Source of the DNA: an uncultured Selenomonadales bacterium
GTDB lineage: Bacteria > Bacillota > Negativicutes > Selenomonadales > Selenomonadaceae
NCBI GenBank assembly: GCA_937910665.1
Contig: CALEPR010000112.1
Location: forward strand, 1-7,061
Direction of reading: 5' to 3'
DNA length: 7,061 nucleotides
Below, one piece after another: positions 1 to 6,379 of the stretch. The notes below the pieces were generated by a model. The model saw nothing but the letters and a program-made list of their open reading frames with translations, was not told where the DNA came from and did no database searches. Within the stretch, counting starts at the first letter, position 1. The number at the start of each line of letters is the position of its first letter. The position numbers were made by a program, and so were the translations under genes.

Positions 1-55
1 TTTCGACATCACTGGTTTTCAAGACCAGCTCCTTAAACCACTCGGACACCTCTCC
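1..55 (-). tRNA. tRNA-Ser (anticodon UGA), 3' part cut off by window start
   Basis: Read on the minus strand, the sequence from 55 downward begins GGAGAGGTGTCCGAGTGG, the typical 5' end of a bacterial serine tRNA with its acceptor strand and D arm. The anticodon arm is a perfect 5-bp stem (CTGGT/ACCAG, positions 24-28 and 12-16) enclosing the loop CTTGAAA, which puts anticodon TGA at 21-19. It would decode UCA and related serine codons. Only about 55 nt are present: the long variable arm has just begun at position 1, and the T arm and 3' acceptor strand lie outside the window. The gene sits directly downstream of the CHR gene on the same strand but has its own promoter. Confidence 0.95.
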
Positions 56-68
56 GTTACAGCTTGTG

Positions 69-97
69 ATTATACATTTTTATTTTAAACCTGTCAA
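69..97 (-). promoter_or_regulatory. Consensus sigma-70 promoter of tRNA-Ser
   Basis: On the minus strand, TTGACA (97-92) and TATAAT (74-69) are separated by exactly 17 bp, so both hexamers match the vegetative consensus perfectly. Predicted transcription starts near 61-63, giving a leader of only about 7 nt before the mature tRNA 5' end at 55. The -35 box begins only about 14 bp after the stop codon of the CHR gene, so the promoter lies between the two genes and lets the tRNA be expressed independently. Confidence 0.9.
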
Positions 98-111
98 ATG
101 CAAAATCAATG

Positions 112-675
112 TCAGGAATATTTTTTGTCGCGCAGGAGGAGGAAACCGATCGCTCCGTCAATCGCAACCAAAAGCATTATATTCACGTCGAAAAAAATAT
201 TTGCAATGAAAGTTCCGAAAATTATCGCGAGCGGCAGAAAAAGTTTTTTTGAAAATTGTTTTTGCAGCAAATCAATCGCCACATTTAAAAGTAAAGCTGT
301 CGCTCCGCACTGCATGCCTTTCAAAACAAGTTTGACTTGTTCGTTCTGCGCGACAAAATCATAAAAAGTTGCCACGATTGTAATTATTATCAGCGGCGGC
401 AAAATTGTCGCGAACATTCCTGTAAGCGCACCCAAAACTCCTGCCATTCTGTAGCCGAGCATAATCGCCGTATTGACTGCCATAACTCCCGGCGTTGACT
501 GAGCGATTGCAACCATATTTAAAGTTTCTTCCTCGCTAATCCAGTGATATTCATCGACATATTTTGCTTTGAGGAGCGGAATAATCACATAGCCGCCGCC
601 GACCGTGAACATACTGACTATGAAAGTTGATTTGAAAAGTTGCCAAAAAAATTTTGCGTCAGTTTTTATTTTCAT
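112..675 (-). CDS. Half-size CHR-family (chromate transporter type) membrane protein
   Basis: This encodes 187 residues of a polytopic membrane protein of the CHR family (Pfam chromate transporter). The family is known for proton-coupled anion export such as chromate, although many members have untested substrates. Visible family marks are the glycine-rich GGGY after the first helix (residues 26-29), the QSTPG..AVNTA stretch (59-70) followed by a GYR turn, and ILPPL (91-95). Hydrophobic segments cover roughly 15-36, 64-104, 118-136 and 145-181. Full-length CHR proteins are about 400 residues with two such halves; this is one half, the short-chain form. Short forms normally come as adjacent pairs, but no partner lies next to this one. 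The ATG start at 675 is backed by GGAG at 684-687. The family call is firm; substrate and orientation are unknown. Confidence 0.88.
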   Translation of the reverse strand: MKIKTDAKFFWQLFKSTFIVSMFTVGGGYVIIPLLKAKYVDEYHWISEEETLNMVAIAQSTPGVMAVNTAIMLGYRMAGVLGALTGMFATILPPLIIITIVATFYDFVAQNEQVKLVLKGMQCGATALLLNVAIDLLQKQFSKKLFLPLAIIFGTFIANIFFDVNIMLLVAIDGAIGFLLLRDKKYS

Positions 676-785
676 GAATTTTTCTCCGTCCCCTATCGAT
701 CGAAAAAAAATATTTCAAGTAATTCCATCTGCGAATTTTCTTTCAAAATTTTTAAACTAATCTGCGCTTGTGTGGAATTTATTTT
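676..785. other. Intergenic gap between glycosyltransferase and CHR gene
   Basis: This 110-bp AT-rich gap is the longest on the minus-strand run. It holds the CHR ribosome binding site (684-687) and a short palindrome TCGATCGA near 696-703. I found no hairpin followed by a T run and no pair of promoter hexamers with good spacing. The CHR gene may therefore be a distal member of the upstream operon or may use a weak promoter I cannot recognise. Confidence 0.5.
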
Positions 786-2042
786 TTAACCGCGACCTTC
801 CTCACGTTTCATCTGTTCATAATTCATGGAGCGCGTGTGATGAGTATGCGCCCACTCATGTTCATTTCGGTGAATGAATCCCAAAAAAATTATTGGAATC
901 CAAGTGTAGAAAAAAAGCGGATAGATTAGAAGATAAAACCAAGATTTTAATCTTGCGCGAACTTTTATTAAAATTATCATTGGAATTAAATATTGTCCGA
1001 TCATTATCGCCGTCATTATGTCAGAAGGCATGATGGAATAAATATTTGTGTAGAATGTTCCGAAAAACATTTGAATATATCCAAGCAACAAAAAAATTGA
1101 CGACAACATTAAAAAGTGCGGCTGAAAAAGATAAATGCAACCGTCCCAGATTCTGATGTCTTTTCGTTTCCAACCTGCGACCAACATTTTGGGAATAAAT
1201 CTGTGAGCCACGTCAAATTGTCCTTGTGCCCAGCGTTTTCTTTGCGTCCAAGACTGCATAAAAGTTATAGGCTTTTCGTCGTAAACAATCGCGTCGTGCG
1301 CCCAAGTTGTTTTAATTCCCTCCGTTAAAGATTTCATGGTAAATTCCATGTCTTCAGTCAGACAAGTTGCTCGCCAACCATATTTTTTCAGAACGTCTAA
1401 AGTTATGCACATTCCTGTTCCGCCGAGAACGGCAGACAATCCAATATTTGTTTTTGCGAGGTGCGAAACATGATCGATAAGCCAAAATGCAATAGCAAAA
1501 GTTCCCGCAACCCAACTGTCGTAAGGATTTTTTGCGTCGAGGAAACCTTGAATAATTCTGTCGCCTTTGCAAAGTCTGTTATTCATCTCCATCAAGAAAT
1601 TTGGATGAACTAAATTATCTGCGTCGAAAATTGCAACTGCGTCATAAATTTTCCCGGACTTTTCCATTTCAAAAAGTTTTTCAAACATCCATTCAAGTGC
1701 AAAGCCTTTGCTTTTTTTCTGTTCGTCAAATCTTTCGCAGACAATCGCTCCTGCTTTTTCGGCGACTTCGGCGGTGTTGTCTCCGCAGTTGTCGGCAATG
1801 ACGTAAATGTCATAAAGTTCTGCAGGATATTTTTGTTCATGAAGATTTTCGATAAGCTGACCGACAACCGCACTTTCATTGTGCGCCGCGATTATGACGG
1901 CGAATTTTTTCTGCGGCACGGTAATTTTTTTCTCGGAGCGTCTCCACATTCCGCAAAAGCCAATTATAAAAAAATACATCGTAAACAGGAAAAGTATCAC
2001 CTGCAACGGCACCATTATTATATCAAAAGGATAGTTGAACAA
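786..2042 (-). CDS. Membrane-bound processive glycosyltransferase, family 2 (PgaC/BcsA-like)
   Basis: This 418-residue inner-membrane enzyme should polymerise an activated sugar from a nucleotide-sugar donor and probably thread the chain through the membrane. Order of parts: one N-terminal helix (about 7-30), a cytoplasmic GT-A domain, and a C-terminal block of three or four helices (about 305-390). Catalytic landmarks are all present: AAHNES (52-57), the ADN aspartate (D84), the DAD metal motif (140-142), the TED catalytic base (229-231) and QRKRW (267-271), the Q..RW signature of processive synthases. The start is TTG at 2042, chosen because GGGAGA (2051-2056) lies 8 bases upstream; the next in-frame ATG (residue 10) lacks such a site. 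Length fits poly-N-acetylglucosamine or hyaluronan-like synthases, but sugar specificity cannot be read here. It lies 34 bp downstream of the coiled-coil gene, consistent with an operon. Confidence 0.88.
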   Translation of the reverse strand: MFNYPFDIIMVPLQVILFLFTMYFFIIGFCGMWRRSEKKITVPQKKFAVIIAAHNESAVVGQLIENLHEQKYPAELYDIYVIADNCGDNTAEVAEKAGAIVCERFDEQKKSKGFALEWMFEKLFEMEKSGKIYDAVAIFDADNLVHPNFLMEMNNRLCKGDRIIQGFLDAKNPYDSWVAGTFAIAFWLIDHVSHLAKTNIGLSAVLGGTGMCITLDVLKKYGWRATCLTEDMEFTMKSLTEGIKTTWAHDAIVYDEKPITFMQSWTQRKRWAQGQFDVAHRFIPKMLVAGWKRKDIRIWDGCIYLFQPHFLMLSSIFLLLGYIQMFFGTFYTNIYSIMPSDIMTAIMIGQYLIPMIILIKVRARLKSWFYLLIYPLFFYTWIPIIFLGFIHRNEHEWAHTHHTRSMNYEQMKREEGRG

Positions 2043-2050
2043 ATTTACAC

Positions 2051-2056
2051 TCTCCC
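2051..2056 (-). promoter_or_regulatory. Ribosome binding site fixing the TTG start of the glycosyltransferase
   Basis: GGGAGA on the minus strand lies 8 bases before TTG at 2042. An ATG overlapping this site (2058-2056) is out of frame, so the TTG is the best supported start. Confidence 0.7.
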
Positions 2057-2076
2057 ATTAACGCTAAAAAAAAATT

Positions 2077-2604
2077 TTACTTCAAAGCCGACACAATTGC
2101 CCAAACTATCGCGCCGATAGAACAAATTTGCGCGACAACTATTCCGATCACTTGCCAGCGAGCGGTATTTATTTCTGATTTAAATTCAGCGTGATTTTTA
2201 TCAATTTCGCCTTTTAACTCTTTGCGAACAGCAGAAATTTCAGCTTTCAATTCTGTGCGGACATCAGAAATTTCAGTTTTCAATTCTGTGCGGACATCAG
2301 AAATTTCAGTTTTTAATTCTGTTCGAACATCAGCAATATCAGCTTTTAATTCTGTTCGAACATCAGCAATATCAGCTTTTAATTCTGTCCGAACATCAGC
2401 AATATCAGCTTTCAATTCTGTGCGGACATTTTCAATTTTTTTATCTAAATTTGTTTCGACATTTTCAATTTTTTTATCTAAAGCGCGAATATCTTGTTTC
2501 ATATCGCGCATTTCGCCGATCAAAAGATCTAACTTGTCATTGATAATCTGATTTTGATTGAAAGAATCATTCCTGAATCTGTCCAGTAAAATCGGTTCAG
2601 CCAT
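2077..2604 (-). CDS. Tail-anchored coiled-coil protein with tandem 11-residue repeats
   Basis: From ATG 2604 this encodes 175 residues. The first 40 or so are mixed polar sequence. Residues of about 40-140 are a highly charged coiled coil of tandem hendecads, each variants of VRTELKADIAD or DKKIENVETNL. The last 25 residues form one hydrophobic helix (about 150-172, starting WQVIGIVVAQ), followed by a single lysine. There is no signal peptide, so a C-terminal membrane anchor with the coiled coil in the cytoplasm is likely. The layout resembles bacterial DUF1640-like/CCDC90-type coiled-coil proteins; that is a resemblance in form and no function is assigned. A GTG at 2613 is in frame, but it is part of the ribosome binding site AGAGGTGA (2610-2617), so ATG 2604 is preferred. 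It sits 18 bp after the CapA gene and 34 bp before the glycosyltransferase, so all three are probably cotranscribed. Confidence 0.85.
   Translation of the reverse strand: MAEPILLDRFRNDSFNQNQIINDKLDLLIGEMRDMKQDIRALDKKIENVETNLDKKIENVRTELKADIADVRTELKADIADVRTELKADIADVRTELKTEISDVRTELKTEISDVRTELKAEISAVRKELKGEIDKNHAEFKSEINTARWQVIGIVVAQICSIGAIVWAIVSALK
2218..2481 (-). repeat. Eight 33-bp tandem units inside the coiled-coil gene
   Basis: Units of exactly 33 bp begin at 2218, 2251, 2284, 2317, 2350, 2383, 2416 and 2449. Those at 2317 and 2350 are identical; 2383 differs from them at two bases. Those at 2251 and 2284 differ at one base and form a second subtype (GAAATTTC core against GCAATATC). The units at 2416 and 2449 share a 3' half reading CATTTTCAATTTTTTTATC. 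The unit at 2218 is diverged. Each unit encodes one 11-residue hendecad, so copy-number change keeps the frame. Clustering of near-identical neighbours indicates recent local duplication. Confidence 0.95.
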
Positions 2605-2609
2605 TTCAG

Positions 2610-2617
2610 TCACCTCT
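2610..2617 (-). promoter_or_regulatory. Ribosome binding site of the coiled-coil gene
   Basis: AGAGGTGA on the minus strand is 5 bases before ATG 2604. The GTG inside it could be taken as an upstream start but is more sensibly the Shine-Dalgarno core. Confidence 0.75.
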
Positions 2618-2622
2618 CGGAT

Positions 2623-3720
2623 TTACTGATTAAAATTTATTGTCTGCGGAAAGATACTTGAAGACTTTGCAATTTTTTTTAAAATTCTTTCGGCTTCGTA
2701 CCCTTCGACAGGCGTTGGACAAAAATCATTGTACGCCGTCGTGGAAGAAATTCTGCAGGGAATAACTTTCGACGCGATAGAAAATTTTTCGTCCTGTTTG
2801 TCAATCGTCGTCTGCAAAATGAAAGTATCTTTGTCGGAAGGATTATTATTCGCGCCGAAACAGAAATTTCCTAAACTGTAAGCGATTGGTTTGCCGTTAT
2901 AAATTTCAATTCCTTGAACGACATGAGGATGCGCTCCGACGACAATATCTGCGCCGCTGTCAATCGTGAAATGCGCCAAAGTTTTTTGATCGTCAATTCC
3001 AAAATAATCTCGCTCAATTCCCCAATGATACTCCACAATTACAATTTCTGCTTTCTGATCTTCGCGAATTTTTTTTATGTCGGCTGAAACTTTTTCTCTC
3101 AACTTCGGTTCGTCGTACCAACCTTGATAGCCGAGAAAACCAATTTTTATTCCGCGAACTTCAATAACGTCGGAAAAACCTTCGCCACAGAATTTTATAT
3201 CATTCGCCTTCAACAAGTCAACAGTATCTTGAAAACCAATTTCGCCGCAGTCATAAATATGGTTGTTCGACAAATTGCAAATCTCAACCGACGCAGCTTT
3301 TAAAATTTCAACATATTTAGGTTCGCCGCGCATCGGAAATTCTTTAACCAAAACTTGAGGATGTTCTGTCAATGGACCTTCCAAATTTACAAAAGTTATG
3401 TCGTCCGCCGAAAAAATTTGTTTGACATTTCCAAGATAATATTCTGCGCCGTACCTCCAATAATAAGCAAAAGCATTGTCAGAACCTTTGAAACTTCCCA
3501 GAGTACAATCTCCGGCAAAAGAAATAACAATCGGCTTAAAGGGTTCTGAAATTTTTTCCTCCTGTTCAGAATTTTTTTCTTCAACTTGTTTTTGTTCGGA
3601 ATTTTTTTCTTCAACTTGTTTTGGTGCAGAAATTTTTTCTGTTTCTTGTCTTGAAGTCGAGCAACCGAAAAGCGACAAGGAAATTATAAAAAGCAAAATC
3701 GCCTGAAATATTTTTTTCAT
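2623..3720 (-). CDS. CapA/PgsA-family lipoprotein (metallophosphatase-like fold)
   Basis: From ATG 3720 this encodes 365 residues. Residues 1-19 form a lipoprotein signal peptide ending in the lipobox LFGC, with Cys20 the expected lipidated residue, so the protein is anchored outside the inner membrane. Residues 21-60 are a charged linker with the decapeptide KQVEEKNSEQ twice in tandem. The rest is a CapA domain (PGA_cap type): SFAGDC with D71, VNLEGPL with E114, LSNNHIYDCG with N152/N153/H154, EYHWG with H232, GAHPHV with H264/H266, and the closing YSLGNFCFG. These match the metal-binding positions of the calcineurin-like fold. Family members take part in poly-gamma-glutamate capsule assembly, but many are of unknown role, and no CapB/CapC partner is seen here. 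A GTG at 3735 lies inside the ribosome binding site, so ATG 3720 is chosen. The stop is 18 bp before the coiled-coil gene. Confidence 0.9.
   Translation of the reverse strand: MKKIFQAILLFIISLSLFGCSTSRQETEKISAPKQVEEKNSEQKQVEEKNSEQEEKISEPFKPIVISFAGDCTLGSFKGSDNAFAYYWRYGAEYYLGNVKQIFSADDITFVNLEGPLTEHPQVLVKEFPMRGEPKYVEILKAASVEICNLSNNHIYDCGEIGFQDTVDLLKANDIKFCGEGFSDVIEVRGIKIGFLGYQGWYDEPKLREKVSADIKKIREDQKAEIVIVEYHWGIERDYFGIDDQKTLAHFTIDSGADIVVGAHPHVVQGIEIYNGKPIAYSLGNFCFGANNNPSDKDTFILQTTIDKQDEKFSIASKVIPCRISSTTAYNDFCPTPVEGYEAERILKKIAKSSSIFPQTINFNQ
3562..3621 (-). repeat. 30-bp tandem duplication in the CapA linker
   Basis: Two adjacent 30-bp copies (3562-3591 and 3592-3621) encode KQVEEKNSEQ twice. They share an uninterrupted ATTTTTTTCTTCAACTTGTT core at 3571-3590 and 3601-3620, with a few differences outside it. 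The copies lengthen the tether between the lipid anchor and the catalytic domain. Confidence 0.85.
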
Positions 3721-3728
3721 CTGAAATG

Positions 3729-3734
3729 TCCTCA
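3729..3734 (-). promoter_or_regulatory. Ribosome binding site of the CapA gene
   Basis: TGAGGA on the minus strand lies 8 bases before ATG 3720. It decides between this ATG and the in-frame GTG at 3735, which overlaps the site itself. Confidence 0.7.
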
Positions 3735-3737
3735 CTT

Positions 3738-3766
3738 AAAAAAATTTTCTCCCTCGCGAGGAGAAA
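3738..3766 (-). terminator. Intrinsic terminator after recA, abutting the CapA ribosome binding site
   Basis: On the minus strand TTTCTCC (3766-3760) pairs perfectly with GGAGAAA (3752-3746) around a seven-base loop TCGCGAG. One A and then seven T residues (3744-3738) follow. A-rich sequence just before the stem can pair with the T run, as is usual. The hairpin begins 15 bases after the recA stop. Because of A/T runs on both sides it could also act on the plus strand, but no plus-strand gene reads into it. Confidence 0.8.
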
Positions 3767-3781
3767 TAAAAATTTTTTTTA

Positions 3782-4840
3782 TCAATCGTCAAAATTTTCT
3801 TCGCTGTCGGAAGTTTCGTCAGTCGCGCCGACAGTAAAATTATTTTCAGCCGGTGAGCCGGGTTTGGTGAGGACTGCGCGAATTTTATTTTCAATTTCCG
3901 CTGAGATTTCAGGATGTTCGCGAAGAAATTTTTTTGCATTTTCTTTTCCTTGCCCGAGTCGCTCGCCGTTGTAGGAAAAATATGCGCCGCTCTTGTCAAC
4001 AATTTCAAACTCAACGCCCATATCCAAAATACTTCCCGTGCGCGAATAACCTTCGCCATACATCAGATCAAATTCCGCAGTCTTGAAAGGCGGCGCAACT
4101 TTATTTTTCGCAACTTTAATTTTAACTCTGTTTCCGATAACTTCCGCGCCCTGTTTAATCGCCTCGCCCTTTCGAACTTCCAAGCGAATTGTTGAATAAA
4201 ATTTCAAAGCTCTGCCGCCTGTTGTTGTTTCTGGATTGCCGAACATGATTCCGACTTTTTCGCGAATCTGATTTATAAAAACTGCAACGGTGTCTGTCTT
4301 GCTGATAACTCCCGCAAGTTTTCTCATCGCCTTGCTCATCATTCTTGCGTGAAGTCCAACTTGTGCGTCGCCCATGTCGCCTTCAATTTCAGCTTTCGGA
4401 ACAAGTGCGGCAACCGAATCGATTATAACCATATCGACCGCCGCCGAGCTGATAAGTTCATCAGCAATTTCAAGTGCCTGTTCACCGAAGTCAGGTTGCG
4501 CGACCAAAAGTTCATTCAAATCCACGCCCAACTTTTTCGCGTAGACAGGATCAAGTGCGTGTTCAGCGTCGATAAATGCCGCAGTTCCTCCTTGCTTTTG
4601 CATCTCGGCTATCATGTGGAGCGTGACTGTAGTTTTTCCGCTCGACTCCGGACCATAGACTTCAATAATTCTGCCGCGAGGAAGTCCGCCGATTCCCAGA
4701 GCAATATCCAGCGGCAAAATTCCTGTAGAAACAGATTTTACATCCAGACGACCGCCGTCGCCCATTTTCATGATAGAACCTTTTCCAAATTCTTTTTCAA
4801 TCTGTTTCATGGCTACCGCGAGGGCTTCTTTTTTATCCAC
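3782..4840 (-). CDS. recA: RecA recombinase
   Basis: This 352-residue protein is the DNA-dependent ATPase that forms filaments on single-stranded DNA, drives strand exchange and triggers LexA self-cleavage. All key parts are visible: N-terminal helix (1-33), Walker A GPESSGKT (63-70), the catalytic glutamate in DAEHALDP (E93), Walker B VDMVIIDS (135-142), DNA-binding loop 1 (about 151-162) and loop 2 with NPETTTGG (202-209), then the C-terminal domain ending in an acidic tail (SDSEENFDD). Length is typical and nothing appears broken. The start is GTG at 4840 with AGGGAGA (4849-4855) 8 bases upstream. It lies 30 bp downstream of putP and is followed by a terminator. The usual recX neighbour is absent, and I see no obvious Firmicutes LexA operator (GAAC-N4-GTTC) ahead of it. 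Confidence 0.98.
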   Translation of the reverse strand: MDKKEALAVAMKQIEKEFGKGSIMKMGDGGRLDVKSVSTGILPLDIALGIGGLPRGRIIEVYGPESSGKTTVTLHMIAEMQKQGGTAAFIDAEHALDPVYAKKLGVDLNELLVAQPDFGEQALEIADELISSAAVDMVIIDSVAALVPKAEIEGDMGDAQVGLHARMMSKAMRKLAGVISKTDTVAVFINQIREKVGIMFGNPETTTGGRALKFYSTIRLEVRKGEAIKQGAEVIGNRVKIKVAKNKVAPPFKTAEFDLMYGEGYSRTGSILDMGVEFEIVDKSGAYFSYNGERLGQGKENAKKFLREHPEISAEIENKIRAVLTKPGSPAENNFTVGATDETSDSEENFDD

Positions 4841-4869
4841 AAAAATTTTCTCCCTTCCAATTTCCAGAA

Positions 4870-4899
4870 ATTAAATTTTACTTTCATTGACTTTCTCAA
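4870..4899 (-). promoter_or_regulatory. Candidate recA promoter inside the end of putP
   Basis: On the minus strand TTGAGA (4899-4894) and TTTAAT (4875-4870) are 18 bp apart, each matching the sigma-70 hexamers at five of six positions. Transcription would begin near 4863 and give a leader of about 22 nt before the GTG start. AT-rich sequence makes chance matches easy, so this is only a candidate. Confidence 0.4.
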
Positions 4900-6349
4900 A
4901 AGTTTCCAAAATTTCAGCGTCAGTTTGTTTATCAAGTTTGCTGACAAAATAAATTGCAATCAGCGAGAAAATAAATCCCGGAACAATTTCATAAAGTCCG
5001 AAAAGTTCAAATTGTTTCCAAACCAAAACAGTCACGCCGCCGATAATAATTCCGGCGATAATTCCATTCCTTGTGGTGTACTTCCAAAACAAACTCATCA
5101 AAATTGCCGGGCCAAACGCCGCACCGAATCCCGCCCAAGCATAAGCGACCATATCCAAAATAAAACTGTTCGGATTGAATCCAAGATAAACTGCAATCGA
5201 CGCGATAATTAAAACTGATGCGCGGGAAATCCAAACTAATTCTGCTTGGCTTGCATCTTTCCTCAGCAAAGTTTTATAAAAATCCTGAGCGAAGGCAGAT
5301 GCCGCAACCAAAAGTTGACTCGACGCAGTGGACATTATCGCCGCCAAAACTGCCGACAAAACTATTCCTGCGATTATCGGCGGAAAAAGTTGGTTGGTCA
5401 TCAACAAGAAAACTTTTTCCGAATCAGTCCCCGACAAAGTTTCCGATAAGTAAACTGTACCGACCATTCCGACAGCGACCGCCGCCGCCAAACTCAAAAT
5501 TACCCAAGTCATTGCAATTCTTGTTGCTTGCGGAATTTCTGCAGTTGACTTCACCGCCATAAATCTCACCAAAATGTGCGGCTGTCCAAAGTAACCAATT
5601 CCCCACGCCATCAAAGAAATTATTTCCAGCGCAGTGATTGTCGAGCTGTCAGGTTTCAGAAAAGGATCAAACATTTCAGATTTAAAATTTGAAATTGCGG
5701 AAATTGTTTCGCCGAATCCTCCAAGCGACATCGCCGCGCAAATCGGCACAAGCAAAATTGCAAAAAACATCATCACGCCTTGAATAAAATCTGTTCGACT
5801 GACCGCCAAAAATCCTCCAATCAAAGTGTAAAAAACTACCGAACCTGCGCCAAGAAAAATTGCAAGCTGAAAATCTATTCCAAAAACAGTTTCAAAAAGT
5901 CTTCCTGCAGAAACAAATCCGCTTGAAGTATACAAAATAAAAAATATCAAAATAAAAATTGCCGGCACAATTCGGAGCAAATTACTTGTGTCTTTGTAGC
6001 GATTCTGCAAAAATTCAGGCAAGGTTAAAGCATTTCCTGCAAGTTCTGTGTAGCGTCTTAACCTCGCCGCAACAAATTGCCAGTTCGCCCAAGTTCCGAT
6101 AGCAATTCCGACAGCAATCCAACCTGCATTTAAACCTGCAAGATAAGCAAAACCCGGAACGCCCATGAGCATCCAGCCGCTCATGTCTGACGCTTCCGCC
6201 GACAGCGAAGTTACCCACGCGCCGAGCCGCCGGTTCCCTAAAAAATAATCGCTCATGTTCTTCGTCTGCCGGTAGTAGTACACGCCAATTCCCATCATCA
6301 GCCCAATGTAGAACACGAACGCCACAATTATCATCGCATCGTTTGTCAA
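4871..6349 (-). CDS. putP: Sodium/proline symporter, SSS family (PutP)
   Basis: This 492-residue polytopic protein imports L-proline with Na+ across the cytoplasmic membrane, for use as nutrient or compatible solute. It aligns by eye along its whole length with E. coli PutP (502 residues), even in numbering: R40, SAEASDMSGW with D55 and S57, TD at 186-187, GWGIGYFGQPHIL-like block (about 249-260, here AWGIGYFGQPHIL), and MST with S340/T341 in the Na+-site helix. The C-terminal YAWAGFGAAFGP block and LGLYEI/FGLYEI region are also shared. E52 replaces the glycine seen in E. coli. The start is TTG at 6349, supported by AAGGGGG (6357-6363) 7 bases upstream; the next in-frame ATG (6334) is too far. 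No putA is nearby. The close relative OpuE (osmoprotection) cannot be excluded as the physiological role. Confidence 0.94.
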   Translation of the reverse strand: MTNDAMIIVAFVFYIGLMMGIGVYYYRQTKNMSDYFLGNRRLGAWVTSLSAEASDMSGWMLMGVPGFAYLAGLNAGWIAVGIAIGTWANWQFVAARLRRYTELAGNALTLPEFLQNRYKDTSNLLRIVPAIFILIFFILYTSSGFVSAGRLFETVFGIDFQLAIFLGAGSVVFYTLIGGFLAVSRTDFIQGVMMFFAILLVPICAAMSLGGFGETISAISNFKSEMFDPFLKPDSSTITALEIISLMAWGIGYFGQPHILVRFMAVKSTAEIPQATRIAMTWVILSLAAAVAVGMVGTVYLSETLSGTDSEKVFLLMTNQLFPPIIAGIVLSAVLAAIMSTASSQLLVAASAFAQDFYKTLLRKDASQAELVWISRASVLIIASIAVYLGFNPNSFILDMVAYAWAGFGAAFGPAILMSLFWKYTTRNGIIAGIIIGGVTVLVWKQFELFGLYEIVPGFIFSLIAIYFVSKLDKQTDAEILETFEKVNESKI

Positions 6350-6379
6350 AATTCTTCCCCCTTCAAAACAAACGATAGC

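Noticed and set aside
1..55. tRNA-Ser end as an integration site of a mobile island
   Set aside because: Only the 5' part of the tRNA is visible, and integration duplications usually involve the 3' part. No integrase or phage gene is present in the window.
2317..2415. GTTCGAAC-type palindromes as possible LexA/SOS operators
   Set aside because: They lie inside repeated coding units, lack the four-base spacing of Firmicutes SOS boxes and are far from any promoter.
2218..2481. Regularly spaced repeats resembling a CRISPR array
   Set aside because: The units are 33 bp directly head to tail with no unique spacers, they stay in frame, and they encode a coherent coiled coil.
2222..2551. Plus-strand open frame with repeated SVRTSEIS-like peptides
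   Set aside because: It is the mirror of the 33-bp repeats: any frame through in-phase repeats stays open. The minus-strand product has a sensible amphipathic and membrane-anchor design.
3740..4855. 15-base direct repeats around recA as attachment sites or a target-site duplication
   Set aside because: recA is a core gene, there is no integrase or transposase, and both copies have ready explanations as ribosome binding site and terminator arm.
4349..5212. Long plus-strand open frame of 287 codons
   Set aside because: It is antisense to the start of recA and the end of putP, both certain genes. It has no plausible ribosome binding site, and its product is rich in R, N, F and S with no domain pattern.
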